A program made the translations under genes and the position numbers. DNA of 64,000 nucleotides. Source: Rhizobacter sp964253025. GTDB lineage: Bacteria; Pseudomonadota; Gammaproteobacteria; Burkholderiales; Burkholderiaceae_C. Within the stretch, counting starts at the first letter, position 1; every line of letters begins with the position of its first letter. The DNA lies in the NCBI RefSeq assembly GCF_964253025.1, contig NZ_CAXUQC020000001.1, positions 124,001-188,000 of the forward strand, read 5' to 3'. The notes beneath the pieces are model-generated. The model saw nothing but the letters and a program-made list of their open reading frames with translations. It did not search any database and was not told the DNA's origin. This document shows positions 26,302 through 34,724 of the stretch, piece after piece.

Positions 26302-27381
26302 TTAGCGACGTCGGGCCGCGCTCTTCCCGGCCTTGGGGCTGGAGGCTGCCACGGCAGCAGCCACGTTCGCGTGCGGCCCGGACCCCACCGAACGGCGCCA
26401 CACGATCTCCGCCGGGTAGTCACGCTGCATCGGCACGGCGAGGCCGTAGCACTCGTTCACCAGCTGCCGGCAGCCGTCGATGGCCACCACGTCATGCGGC
26501 ACGGAGACGGTGGTGAGCGGCGGCGACCCGTAGGCGGCCACGGGCGCATCGTCGAAGCCCATGACGGAGACGTCGTCGGGGACGCGCAGGCCCGCATCGT
26601 TGAAGCACGAGATGGCACCGATGGCCATCTCGTCATTCGCACAGAACAGCGCGGTATAGCCCTTGCCCGCCTGGGCCAGCAGCGCCCGTGCGCCGGCATG
26701 GCCGCTGGGGAAGGTGAAGTCGCCCTCGAACGCGAGCGACGGATTTACCGCCACGCCATGCCGGGCCAGTTCGTCATGGAACCCGGCCAGCCGGGCCTGG
26801 TTGTCGGGTGCCGTGGATGGGCCGCCGATGAGCGCGATGTCGCGATGGCCCTTGCCGAGCAGTGCTTGCGCGGCCAAGCGGCCTGCATGCACATGGTCCA
26901 CGGTGAAGCAGCGAAGCGCGATGGCCGGCACGTCGCGGTTGAGCACCACGAGGTGAGGGATGCGCCGGCTCAAGGCCACGAAGTCGTCGTCGAGCAGCGC
27001 GTTGCTCAGCACGATGATGCCGTCGCACTCCCGCTCCAGCAGGAATTCCACGCCGTCGAGTGCCAGGCGCCGAGCGTCGCCCTGGCCGCAGCCGTTGGCA
27101 CACACCATGTGCCGGTTGATGGCCCGGAGTTCGGCGTCGATGGCCCCGAGGATGGGGCCGTAGAACGTGCCCGTGAACGCGGGCACGTACACACCCAGCA
27201 TGCCGGACGAGCCCATGAGCAGTGCGCGAGCGATGGAGGACGGCCGGAAATCCAGCTGCCGAGCGGCAGCACGCACGCGTTCGAGTGTTTCGGGGGCGAC
27301 GGGGCCTCGCCCCGAGATGGCCCGGGAGGCGGTGCCTGTGCCCACACCTGCCAGCCTTGCCACATCCTTGATTGTTGCCAT
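26302..27381 (-). CDS. LacI-family regulator of the beta-glucoside operon
   Basis: A 359-residue repressor. The N-terminal helix-turn-helix plus hinge is typical: ATIKDVARLAGVGTGTASRA, then VAPETLERVRAAARQLDF and a hinge near PSSIARALLMGSS. A periplasmic-binding-like ligand domain follows (GMLGVYVPAFTG, GHRDIALIGGP, VSVMGFDDAPVAAYGSPPLT). Start ATG at 27381 is chosen because the HTH begins at once; an extension to 27444 adds unlikely residues. It is the last gene of the sugar transport run. The predicted operators are the TGGAATCGATTCCA-type palindromes at 34471-34499 and 52891-52904; the ligand is probably a beta-glucoside or glucose derivative (inference). Confidence 0.88.
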   Translation of the reverse strand: MATIKDVARLAGVGTGTASRAISGRGPVAPETLERVRAAARQLDFRPSSIARALLMGSSGMLGVYVPAFTGTFYGPILGAIDAELRAINRHMVCANGCGQGDARRLALDGVEFLLERECDGIIVLSNALLDDDFVALSRRIPHLVVLNRDVPAIALRCFTVDHVHAGRLAAQALLGKGHRDIALIGGPSTAPDNQARLAGFHDELARHGVAVNPSLAFEGDFTFPSGHAGARALLAQAGKGYTALFCANDEMAIGAISCFNDAGLRVPDDVSVMGFDDAPVAAYGSPPLTTVSVPHDVVAIDGCRQLVNECYGLAVPMQRDYPAEIVWRRSVGSGPHANVAAAVAASSPKAGKSAARRR

Positions 27382-27454
27382 TCGCCCTTGCGCGCCTCTG
27401 TCCTTTGGGCGATGGTACCAACAGGCCCGTGGCGAACAGGCCACGACGAGGCCG

Positions 27455-28540
27455 TCACAGCCGCTGCTGGCTCACGGGATCGAACAGGGACACGGTGCCT
27501 GCATCGACACCCACACCGACGGTGCTGCCCTCGTCGAGCCGCGCCGCGGCATCGAGGTGGGCCGCCATGGACACGCCCTGCGCGTCCAGCCACACCACCT
27601 GGTCTGCCCCCATCGGCTCTACCAGGGAGACGGTGGCTCGCAAGCCCGCCTGCCGGTCATCCGCACCGAGCAGTGTCAGCGCCTCGGGCCGCACGCCGAG
27701 CACGGCGGGCATGTCCTGCACCGGCTCGCGTTCAAAGGCATAGCCGCTGACGTCGATGGCCAGCGAAGCGCCCTCGAAGCGCACGGCACCACCGGTGACC
27801 ACGAGCTTGCCCTCGAGGAAGTTCATGCTGGGCGAACCCAGGAATCCGGCCACGAACAGGTTGGCCGGACGGTTGTAGACCGCCTGCGGTGTGCCGATCT
27901 GCTGGATGCGGCCCTGCTTCATCACGGCAATGCGGCTGGCGAGCGTCATGGCTTCCACCTGGTCGTGCGTCACGTAGACCATGGTGGTGCCGATGTCCTT
28001 GTGCAGCTGCTTCAGTTCGCGGCGCAGTTCGCTGCGCAGCTTGGCGTCCAGGTTGGACAGCGGCTCGTCGAACAGGTACACGCCGGCCTCGCGCACCAGC
28101 GCCCGACCGATGGCCACCCGCTGCCGCTGTCCCCCTGACAGCTGCGACGGCTTGCGCTGAAGCAGCTCGGTGAGGTGCAGCATCTCGGCCGCGCGCTTCA
28201 CCCGCTCGGCGATCACCGAACGCTTCACGCCGGCGATGCGCAGCCCGAAGGACATGTTCCTTTCCACCGTCATGGTGGGATACAACGCGTAGCTCTGGAA
28301 CACCATGCCGATGCCGCGGTCCTTGGGATCGGCCCAGGTCACGTCGGTGTCGCCGATCACCATGCGCCCTTCGCTCACGTCGATGAGTCCGGCGATGCTG
28401 TGCAGCAGCGTGGACTTGCCGCACCCGGACGGACCCAGCAGCACGAGGAACTCGCCGTCCTGCACGTCGAGATCGAGCCGCTCGATGATGTCGACACCGC
28501 CCAGGCGGATGCCGAGGTCCTGGATCTGTACGTTGGCCAT
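27455..28540 (-). CDS. Sugar ABC transporter ATP-binding protein (MalK/UgpC type)
   Basis: A 361-residue ATPase of the CUT1 family. Walker A GPSGCGKST (about 36-44), Q-loop VFQSYALYP, signature LSGGQRQRVAIGRAL, Walker B VYLFDEPLSNLD and H-loop VTHDQVEAMT. The C-terminal OB-fold regulatory domain spans about 240-361 and is typical of MalK-like proteins. It energises the two permeases upstream in the operon. The 19-nt gap to the upstream permease and the following lacI gene place it in the same transcript. Confidence 0.93.
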   Translation of the reverse strand: MANVQIQDLGIRLGGVDIIERLDLDVQDGEFLVLLGPSGCGKSTLLHSIAGLIDVSEGRMVIGDTDVTWADPKDRGIGMVFQSYALYPTMTVERNMSFGLRIAGVKRSVIAERVKRAAEMLHLTELLQRKPSQLSGGQRQRVAIGRALVREAGVYLFDEPLSNLDAKLRSELRRELKQLHKDIGTTMVYVTHDQVEAMTLASRIAVMKQGRIQQIGTPQAVYNRPANLFVAGFLGSPSMNFLEGKLVVTGGAVRFEGASLAIDVSGYAFEREPVQDMPAVLGVRPEALTLLGADDRQAGLRATVSLVEPMGADQVVWLDAQGVSMAAHLDAAARLDEGSTVGVGVDAGTVSLFDPVSQQRL

Positions 28541-28558
28541 GTGTGGTTTCCTGAAGGT

Positions 28559-29467
28559 TCAGCCCTTGACCGCGCCGGCGGCGATGCCCCGCACGAACCA
28601 GCGACCGGAGATGAGGTAGACGGACAGCGGCACGAGCGACGTGAGGATGGTGGCGGCCATGTTTACGTTGTAGGTGCGCTCGCCGGTGGTGGTGTTGATG
28701 ACGTTGTTGAGCTGCACCGTCATCGGCAGGTGGTCGCCGCCGGCGAACACGAGCCCGAGGATGAAGTCGTTCCAGATCATGGTGACCTGCAGGATCACGA
28801 CCACCACGATCATCGGCAGCGCCATGGGGAGCATCAGCTGGAAGAAGATGCGCCAGAAGCCCCCGCCGTCAATGCGCGCCGCCTTGAACAGCTCGCCCGG
28901 CACGCTCGCGAAGTAGTTGCGGAACAGCAGCGTCATCACCGGCATGCCGAACAGGGTGTGGATCAGCACGATGCCGGGCAGCGAGCCGAACAGATTGACG
29001 AGGGCGAAGGTGCGCACGAGCGGGTACATGATCACCTGGTACGGCACGAAGCTGCCGAACAGCAGGATCGCGAACAGCGGCCCGGCCCACCGCACGCGCC
29101 AGAACGACAGCGCGTAGCCGTTCAGGGCCCCGAGGAAGATGGAAAGGGCCACGCTCGGCACCACGATCTGCACCGAGTTCCAGAAGCCGCCGCGGATGCC
29201 GTTGCAGTCGAGGCCCGTGCATGCGCCGGACCACGCCTGCACCCAGGCGTCGAAGCTCGGCGCGACGGGCAGCGAGAACAGGTTGCCGAGCCGGATCTCC
29301 TCCATCGGCTTGAGCGACGTCACCACCATCACATAGAGCGGCATCAGGAAGAACAGCGCTGCACCGGCGAGAAACGCGTAGAGCCCGATGCGGCCGGGGG
29401 TGAGCCAGCGGCGGCGGGACGGTGCCGCCACGCGTGCCGCGGGCAGCGGTCGTGCGAGCGTGTTCAT
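28559..29467 (-). CDS. Carbohydrate ABC transporter permease (MalG-like)
   Basis: A 302-residue inner-membrane permease with six predicted helices. The EAA-type cytoplasmic loop is ELFKAARIDGGGFWRIFFQL. A long periplasmic segment, DAWVQAWSGACTGLDCNG, contains two cysteines that could form a disulfide; this is seen in glucose/mannose-type systems. Start ATG 29467 overlaps the stop of the partner permease by 4 nt, so the two are translationally coupled. It forms a heterodimer with that partner for sugar uptake. Confidence 0.92.
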   Translation of the reverse strand: MNTLARPLPAARVAAPSRRRWLTPGRIGLYAFLAGAALFFLMPLYVMVVTSLKPMEEIRLGNLFSLPVAPSFDAWVQAWSGACTGLDCNGIRGGFWNSVQIVVPSVALSIFLGALNGYALSFWRVRWAGPLFAILLFGSFVPYQVIMYPLVRTFALVNLFGSLPGIVLIHTLFGMPVMTLLFRNYFASVPGELFKAARIDGGGFWRIFFQLMLPMALPMIVVVVILQVTMIWNDFILGLVFAGGDHLPMTVQLNNVINTTTGERTYNVNMAATILTSLVPLSVYLISGRWFVRGIAAGAVKG

Positions 29468-30408
29468 CGCTTGCTCTCCCCGCGGTTCGCCACGCTGCGT
29501 GCATACCAGAGCGGTGCCAGCAGCGCGATCACGGTCAGCAGCATCACGGAGCTGGCCGCGGACGCAAGGCCGATGTTCGCGCGGGCGAAGAGGTGGTCCA
29601 TGATGAACTTCGCCGGGACCTCGCTGGCCTGTCCGGGTCCGCCCTGCGTCATGGCCACCACCGCGTCGTAGATCTTGACCACGCCAATGGCCAGCAGCAT
29701 GGTGGCCGATGCGAAGGCCGGGCCCAGCTGCGGCAACACGATGCTCAGGTAGTAGCGCCAGCGCGGAATGCCGTCGATGCGCGCGGCATGCCACAGCGAT
29801 TCGTCCACGCCCCGCAGGCCGGCCAGCAGGATCGCCATGACGAGCCCGGAGGCCTGCCACACGGTGGCCAGCACGATCGTGTACATCACCTTGTCCTGCG
29901 ACACGATCCAGTCGAAGCGGAAGTCCTCCCAGCCCAGCGCCCGCACCGTGGACTGCAGACCGAACTCCGGGTTCAGGGCCCACTGCCACACGAGGCCCGT
30001 GGCCACGAAGGACATCGCATAGGGGTACAGGAAGATCGTGCGGAAGAAGTCTTCACCGCGCACCCGCTGGTCGATGAACACCGCCAGCAGGAAGCCCACG
30101 GCAAGGCTGAGCGCCACGAACAACACCCCGAAGAGCGCCGCGTTCTCCAGCGAGGTGATCCAGCGTTCGCTGGCGAACAGCCGGGCGTACTGCGACAGGC
30201 CGACGAAGTCGCTGCGCGGAAAGATCTGCGAGCTGGACACCGAGATGCGCACCGACCACAGCACGCAGACGACGTACACGCCGATGGCGGTCAGGGCCAT
30301 GGGGAGCAGGGCGAGGTGCGCGCCCCAGGGAGAGCCGCTGCGGCGCGGACGCCGGGGCGCCTTGGCGGCGCCCGGTGCCGCCAAAGGGGACGTGACGGAT
30401 GAGTTCAT
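29464..30408 (-). CDS. Carbohydrate ABC transporter permease (MalF-like)
   Basis: A 314-residue inner-membrane protein with six helices. The N-terminal ~28 residues are basic and Pro/Ala-rich. The EAA loop is SLWHAARIDGIPRWRYYLSI. TQGGPGQASEVPAKFI is a conserved CUT1 permease segment. It pairs with the second permease and the MalK-type ATPase. It lies 48 nt downstream of the binding-protein gene. Confidence 0.92.
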   Translation of the reverse strand: MNSSVTSPLAAPGAAKAPRRPRRSGSPWGAHLALLPMALTAIGVYVVCVLWSVRISVSSSQIFPRSDFVGLSQYARLFASERWITSLENAALFGVLFVALSLAVGFLLAVFIDQRVRGEDFFRTIFLYPYAMSFVATGLVWQWALNPEFGLQSTVRALGWEDFRFDWIVSQDKVMYTIVLATVWQASGLVMAILLAGLRGVDESLWHAARIDGIPRWRYYLSIVLPQLGPAFASATMLLAIGVVKIYDAVVAMTQGGPGQASEVPAKFIMDHLFARANIGLASAASSVMLLTVIALLAPLWYARSVANRGESKR

Positions 30409-30456
30409 GGGTCAGGCTTCCTGAGGGCAGCTGGGGCGCCGTGTGGTTCAGTCGGC

Positions 30457-31689
30457 TCAGGGCTTGAGCGCGGACCGCAAGGACTTGCTCACCGCGTCGA
30501 TGGACGCATCGCTGTTCCAGAACTTCGAGATGGCGTCCTGCACGTTCCCATACATGTCCGGCGTCATCAGCATGTCGGCCACGGCGAGGTGGCGCGACGG
30601 GTCCTTGAGCGCTTGCAGTCCGGCCTGGGCGCAGATGTCGAACTGGGATGCGTCCACATCCGTGCGGATGGGGATCGAGCCCTTGCGCTGGTTGAACGCC
30701 ACCTGGGCGGCGGGCCCGGTGAATGCGGCGGCCAGCGTGTGCTGGGCTTTCACTGCCTGCGCGTCGGCCGTCTTCGGGAACACGAAGACATCGCCCGCAA
30801 TGATGTAAGGCGCCGTCGGGCTGAAGCCGCTGAAGCAGCCGTACTCCTTGCCGGCTGTCTGCTTCGCGCTCGCGAACTCGCCCTTGGCCCAGTCGCCCAT
30901 GATGAGAAAACCGGCCTTGCCGTTGATCACGAGCGCCGTGGTGTCGTTCCAGTTGCGGCCTGCCGAGCCCGCGTCGGTGTACCCGCGCAGCCGGCGCATG
31001 GTCGTGAGGGTCCGGCGGAACGGCTCGCTGTCGATCACCGAGGCGTCCTGTGCCTGATAAAACTTCAGGTAGGTGTCCTTGCCGCCCACATGCACCAGCA
31101 GAGCGCTGAAGGTCAGCATCTCCTGCCAGCCCTGCCCACCGATGGCCAGCGGCGTGAGTCCCGCAGCCTTGAGCTTGTCGAGCGCCGCGAAGAACTCATC
31201 GAGGCTTTTGGGTTCACCGGCCACGCCGGCCTTCTGGAGCGCTGCCTTGGAGTACCAGAACCAGCTGGGGTTGTGGATGTTGACCGGGGCCGCGTAGTAG
31301 TGTCCGTTGACACGCACGCTGTTCAGGATGGGCGCGGGCAGCATCTTGTCCCAGCCTTCCTTCGCGGCCACGGCGTCGATGTTGTTCAGCATGCCTTCGG
31401 CGATCAGGTCGCGGTACTGCTTGGACGTGTTGAACAACGCGGCTGTGGGCGGGCTGCCGCCGGCAATGCGGTTGATGGCCGTGGCGCGGGCATTGGCTCC
31501 TCCCGCCACGGCGGCATCCACCCAGGTGCCGCCCGCCTTCTGATAGGCATTGGCCAGCTCCCGCACGGCCGCCGATTCGCCGCCGGAGGTCCACCAGTGG
31601 ATGACCTCCGCCTTCTGCGCATGCGAGGTACCGGCGGCAGCCACGAGCAGCGCGGCGATCAGGGGACGGAGTGGAAGGTTGCGGTTCAT
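30457..31689 (-). CDS. Periplasmic sugar-binding protein of the ABC transporter
   Basis: A 410-residue extracellular solute-binding protein (family 1) with a signal peptide (residues 1-25, ending GTSHAQ). Start ATG 31689 is chosen over 31701 because GGAA lies 8 nt upstream and the signal peptide begins there. Sequence blocks such as EVIHWWTSGGESAAVRELA, PPTAALFNTSKQYRDL and NWNDTTALVINGKAGFLIMG resemble binding proteins of the GtsA-type glucose/mannose systems. Two cysteines (EYGCFSG and FDICAQAG) may bond. The ligand is probably glucose or a beta-glucan disaccharide imported for the GH1 enzyme upstream (inference). Confidence 0.9.
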   Translation of the reverse strand: MNRNLPLRPLIAALLVAAAGTSHAQKAEVIHWWTSGGESAAVRELANAYQKAGGTWVDAAVAGGANARATAINRIAGGSPPTAALFNTSKQYRDLIAEGMLNNIDAVAAKEGWDKMLPAPILNSVRVNGHYYAAPVNIHNPSWFWYSKAALQKAGVAGEPKSLDEFFAALDKLKAAGLTPLAIGGQGWQEMLTFSALLVHVGGKDTYLKFYQAQDASVIDSEPFRRTLTTMRRLRGYTDAGSAGRNWNDTTALVINGKAGFLIMGDWAKGEFASAKQTAGKEYGCFSGFSPTAPYIIAGDVFVFPKTADAQAVKAQHTLAAAFTGPAAQVAFNQRKGSIPIRTDVDASQFDICAQAGLQALKDPSRHLAVADMLMTPDMYGNVQDAISKFWNSDASIDAVSKSLRSALKP

Positions 31690-31721
31690 CGGTCGTTCCA
31701 TGTCAGAAGTGGAGAGGAGGC

Positions 31722-32732
31722 TCAGAACTTGTGGCGGATGCCGGCGTCGTAGGCGGTCGATCGGGTGAGTCCGTCGGACTTGGCGGTCCCCAGGTTCGCG
31801 TACAGCATCGTCCGCTTGCTCAGGTTGTGGTCCGCCCCCACGTAGAACTTGGTGTGGTGCACCTCCGTGCTGGCCGCGTTGGTCGTCGCCTCCAATCGGC
31901 CCGCCCCGGCGAAGACCCGGCCGGTGGGCGTGGGAACGACGAACGTGAGCGTTGCCGATCGCGCTTCGTACTCCGGCGTGGTCGGGCCGCCCTGGGCGTC
32001 GGAGAAGGTGACGAGCGGGCGCACGAAGCCGAAGTCGTACCCGCCCGCGAGGATCACGAGGCGGTTGTCGCTGTCGACTCCGTCGAAGCCGATGGCCGCA
32101 TACACCGGGCCGCCGTTGTACTGGACGTTGCCGCCCAGGCTGCGCCTGCGCTGCCCTTCACCGGCCGCGACGGCCAGCTCCGTGCTGAGGCCGCCGAACA
32201 CCGGCGAGCGGTAGCCCACCGAGTTGTTGCGCCGGATGCCCGAGTTGTCGGAAGCGACGCTGCCGTTGTAGTTGGCCCAGGCGAACGGCTGGCCGGGCTG
32301 GCTGGTGTAGCTCCAGCAGGTGGGGTCGGCCGTGCAGGTGAGGTAGTAGGCCGGGATCACCTCGCGGCCCAGGTACACCTCGCCGAGCGCCTTGCTGCCC
32401 AGGGCCACCACCGACACGCCCTTCCAGAATGAACCGGAGTCGACCGTGCCGGTGTCGGCGAAGAAGCGGTGCTGGATGTCGAAGCTCGCGTACAGGCCGC
32501 CGCCCAGTTCCTCGCGACCCTTGAAGCCGAGCCGCGAGGCATTGCCCTGCTGCACGACCCAGGTGCCCGGCGTACCGCGTCCCGGGTTCAGCGACGTGCC
32601 GTTGTTCGACTTGCTGATGCCGACGTCGACGACGCCATAGATCGTGACGGAGTTCTGCGCGGTGGCGACGCCGGTGCAGGCAGCGAGTGCGAGGGCGAGG
32701 GGCGCGGCGACAGTGATCGGTGAACGGCTCAT
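31722..32732 (-). CDS. General outer-membrane porin
   Basis: A 336-residue Gram-negative porin. Signal peptide ends ACTGVATAQ. The mature start NSVTIYGVVDVGISKSNN, the constriction-loop sequence GSFWKGVSVVALGSKALGEV and the terminal GIRHKF (C-terminal Phe for BAM recognition) are classical for Burkholderiales trimeric 16-strand porins. Start ATG at 32732 fits the signal peptide; the longer frame to 32999 is rejected. Its place between the beta-glucosidase and the binding protein suggests uptake of oligosaccharides across the outer membrane. Two cysteines in one loop (LTCTADPTCW) are uncommon in such porins. Confidence 0.9.
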   Translation of the reverse strand: MSRSPITVAAPLALALAACTGVATAQNSVTIYGVVDVGISKSNNGTSLNPGRGTPGTWVVQQGNASRLGFKGREELGGGLYASFDIQHRFFADTGTVDSGSFWKGVSVVALGSKALGEVYLGREVIPAYYLTCTADPTCWSYTSQPGQPFAWANYNGSVASDNSGIRRNNSVGYRSPVFGGLSTELAVAAGEGQRRRSLGGNVQYNGGPVYAAIGFDGVDSDNRLVILAGGYDFGFVRPLVTFSDAQGGPTTPEYEARSATLTFVVPTPTGRVFAGAGRLEATTNAASTEVHHTKFYVGADHNLSKRTMLYANLGTAKSDGLTRSTAYDAGIRHKF

Positions 32733-33050
32733 CGGTTGTCCTTCAAGGGTTCGGGAGGAAGGTGGCGCGGCGCGCCCCCAGGGCCTCGAGGCCGCAGAGC
32801 GGCCGGTGCTTGTCGGTGCCGCGGAGGCGGCGGGTTCATGTCGATGCCGCAGAGCGGCGGGTGCCTTCGGGCAGCTGGCGCATGTTGGGTTCGGGTCCTG
32901 AGTGCCCATCCGGCAGAAGGGAGCGATGCCGCGCGTGACCGGGTGGACCGGTCCGCGCGGCGCGGACCTGTCCATGCACACCGCCCCTGCGGTGCGCATC
33001 GTTGGAAACAGGCGTTCAGGGAACGCCGTGGGCGGGCGGGCCCGCCGGGT
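32733..33050. other. 318-bp intercistronic region with strong hairpins
   Basis: No gene was found. The region holds a perfect GGCCGC-AGA-GCGGCC hairpin (32790-32804), the overlapping palindrome GGCCTCGAGGCC (32782-32793), and a second copy of the GCCGCAGAGCGG motif about 50 bp downstream. Likely an RNA structure between the glucosidase and porin cistrons; no promoter is obvious. Confidence 0.4.
33011..33027 (-). terminator. Weak hairpin downstream of the beta-glucosidase gene
   Basis: GGCGTTC pairs with GAACGCC across a 3-nt loop, followed on the minus strand by TGTTTCC. It is 24 nt past the GH1 stop and could give partial termination before the porin gene. Confidence 0.4.
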
Positions 33051-34433
33051 TCATCGGGGTCCGCGCGCGCGCTCGGCGAGGAAGGCCTGGAAGCCCTTCG
33101 CGCTGTGCTTGAGCGTGCGAACCTGGGTGTCGTAGTCCACGTGGACAAGGCCGAAGCGGCGCTCGTACCCGTAGGCCCATTCGAAGTTGTCCAGCAGCGA
33201 CCACACGAAATAGCCGCGCACGTCCACGCCCGCCTCGATCGCGGCATGGACGGCGGCAAAGTGCCGTTGCAGGTAGGCGCAGCGCTGCGTGTCCGCCACC
33301 TGGCCGTCCACCACGAGGTCGGCGGACGCCATGCCGTTCTCGGTGATCAGGATGGGTGGCAGGTTGGCGTAACGCTCCCGGAAGCCCACGAGGAGTTCGG
33401 TGAAGGCCTCCGGGCACACCTCCCAGCCCATCTGCGTGCGCTCGCGGCCCGGCGGCTGGACCTCCACATAGCCGTGGCCGTCGTCGCTGCGCAGCGTGCT
33501 GCGGTAGTAGTAGTTGATGCCGAGGAAGTCGAGCGGTCGGCTGATGACGTCCATGTCGCCCTCGAGCACCAGCGGCTCCGTGCCGGGGCGCAGGCGGAAC
33601 ACGTCCTCGGGATACTCGCCCTTGAGCAGGGCGTCGAGCACCCAGTCGTTCAACTGCACTTCGAAGAGGCGCGCCGCTTCGCGGTCCGCCGCGCTGTTCG
33701 GGTCTTCGGGCGCGCCGCGGCCGATGTTCACCACGATGCCGCGCTGCGCCTTGGCATCATTGGCCTGAAGGGCCGGCTGCGCCAGGCCATGGCCCAGCAG
33801 CAGATGGTGCAGCGCCTGCGCTGCGTACCGCGGGCCGCGGCGGCCCGGTGCATGGCGCCCGTGCGTGTAGCCGAGGTAGGCCGAACACCACGGTTCGTTC
33901 AGCGTGGCCCAGGCCGTCACGCGTCCTTCCAGGGCGCGGCTGATCTTGTCGGCATAGTCCGCGAAGCGATACGCAGTGTCACGGTTCAGCCAGCCGCCGC
34001 GGTCTTCCAGGTGCTGCGGCAGGTCCCAGTGATACAGCGTGGCGTACCGTTGGATGCCCTTGTCCGCCAGGCGGTCCAGCACCCGCTTGTAGAAGTCCAC
34101 GCCGCGGGAGTTCAGTTCACCGTCCAGCCCGATCACGCGCGGCCAGGCGATGGACAGCCGGTAGGCGTCCACCCCCAGAGACCCGATCAGGTCCACATCG
34201 TCCGCCCACCGGTGGTAGTGCTCGCAGGCGCGGTCGCCGGTGTCTCCGTTCAGCACGTTGCCGGGTGTCGCGGCGTAGGTGTCCCAGATGCTCGGCAGCC
34301 GGCCGTCCGCCTGCGTCGCACCTTCGATCTGGAAGGCTGCCGTGGCCACGCCCCAGAGGAAGTCTGGCCGACTCATGACGGAGCCGGCAGGCGGTGCAAC
34401 CAAAGGCGAAGAGGGCGGCGACAGGGAGGACAT
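33051..34433 (-). CDS. Beta-glucosidase, glycoside hydrolase family 1
   Basis: A 460-residue cytoplasmic TIM-barrel enzyme without a signal peptide. N-terminal GH1 signature FLWGVATAAFQIEGA. The acid/base is Glu180 in TLNEPW and the nucleophile is Glu365 in LITENG. Substrate-binding blocks LYHWDLPQHLED and SLLDNFEWAYGY are intact. It hydrolyses terminal beta-glucosides such as cellobiose or laminaribiose to glucose. ATG 34433 is favoured; the alternative ATG 34448 adds five residues. First gene of the sugar operon, preceded at 34471-34499 by two LacI-type palindromes. Confidence 0.92.
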   Translation of the reverse strand: MSSLSPPSSPLVAPPAGSVMSRPDFLWGVATAAFQIEGATQADGRLPSIWDTYAATPGNVLNGDTGDRACEHYHRWADDVDLIGSLGVDAYRLSIAWPRVIGLDGELNSRGVDFYKRVLDRLADKGIQRYATLYHWDLPQHLEDRGGWLNRDTAYRFADYADKISRALEGRVTAWATLNEPWCSAYLGYTHGRHAPGRRGPRYAAQALHHLLLGHGLAQPALQANDAKAQRGIVVNIGRGAPEDPNSAADREAARLFEVQLNDWVLDALLKGEYPEDVFRLRPGTEPLVLEGDMDVISRPLDFLGINYYYRSTLRSDDGHGYVEVQPPGRERTQMGWEVCPEAFTELLVGFRERYANLPPILITENGMASADLVVDGQVADTQRCAYLQRHFAAVHAAIEAGVDVRGYFVWSLLDNFEWAYGYERRFGLVHVDYDTQVRTLKHSAKGFQAFLAERARGPR

Positions 34434-34470
34434 GGCAAACCTTGGCACGAGAAGTGGGCTGAAAATGTGG

Positions 34471-34484
34471 TGGAATCGTTTCCA
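34471..34484. promoter_or_regulatory. LacI-family operator, copy 1
   Basis: TGGAATCGTTTCCA, a 14-bp near-perfect palindrome (one central mismatch), lies 37 bp upstream of the GH1 start. CG at the centre is the LacI-family hallmark. One spacer base separates it from copy 2. Confidence 0.8.
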
Positions 34485-34485
34485 C

Positions 34486-34499
34486 TGGAATCGATTCCA
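34486..34499. promoter_or_regulatory. LacI-family operator, copy 2
   Basis: TGGAATCGATTCCA, a perfect 14-bp palindrome, identical to the site at 52891-52904. Tandem spacing of 15 bp to copy 1 would place two dimers on neighbouring helical faces. Confidence 0.85.
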
Positions 34500-34670
34500 C
34501 CACCAGTGGCCAAGCTCTGCATTGGGGATTTCCCGGTAGGGGCGAGGACGGGCTTCCGGCGCGGTTGTCCGTTCTACGCGCTTCCTGCGCCTGTGACGAT
34601 GAAGGTCGACGGCAGCGATAGGCGCGCAGGTGACCGTGTACCGGGAGGACCTCCAAGGGATGTCAGCTTC

Positions 34671-34690
34671 AATTGCGAGTGATTCGCATT
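34671..34690. promoter_or_regulatory. Candidate Fur box before the TonB receptor gene
   Basis: AATTGCGAGTGATTCGCATT has dyad symmetry around TGCGA...TCGCA, the form of Fur boxes in beta-proteobacteria. It is 35 bp upstream of the GTG start. Iron repression is inferred. Confidence 0.65.
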
Positions 34691-34724
34691 AAGATGTGCC
34701 TCCTTTCTTTGTCGAGGCCTTGTC

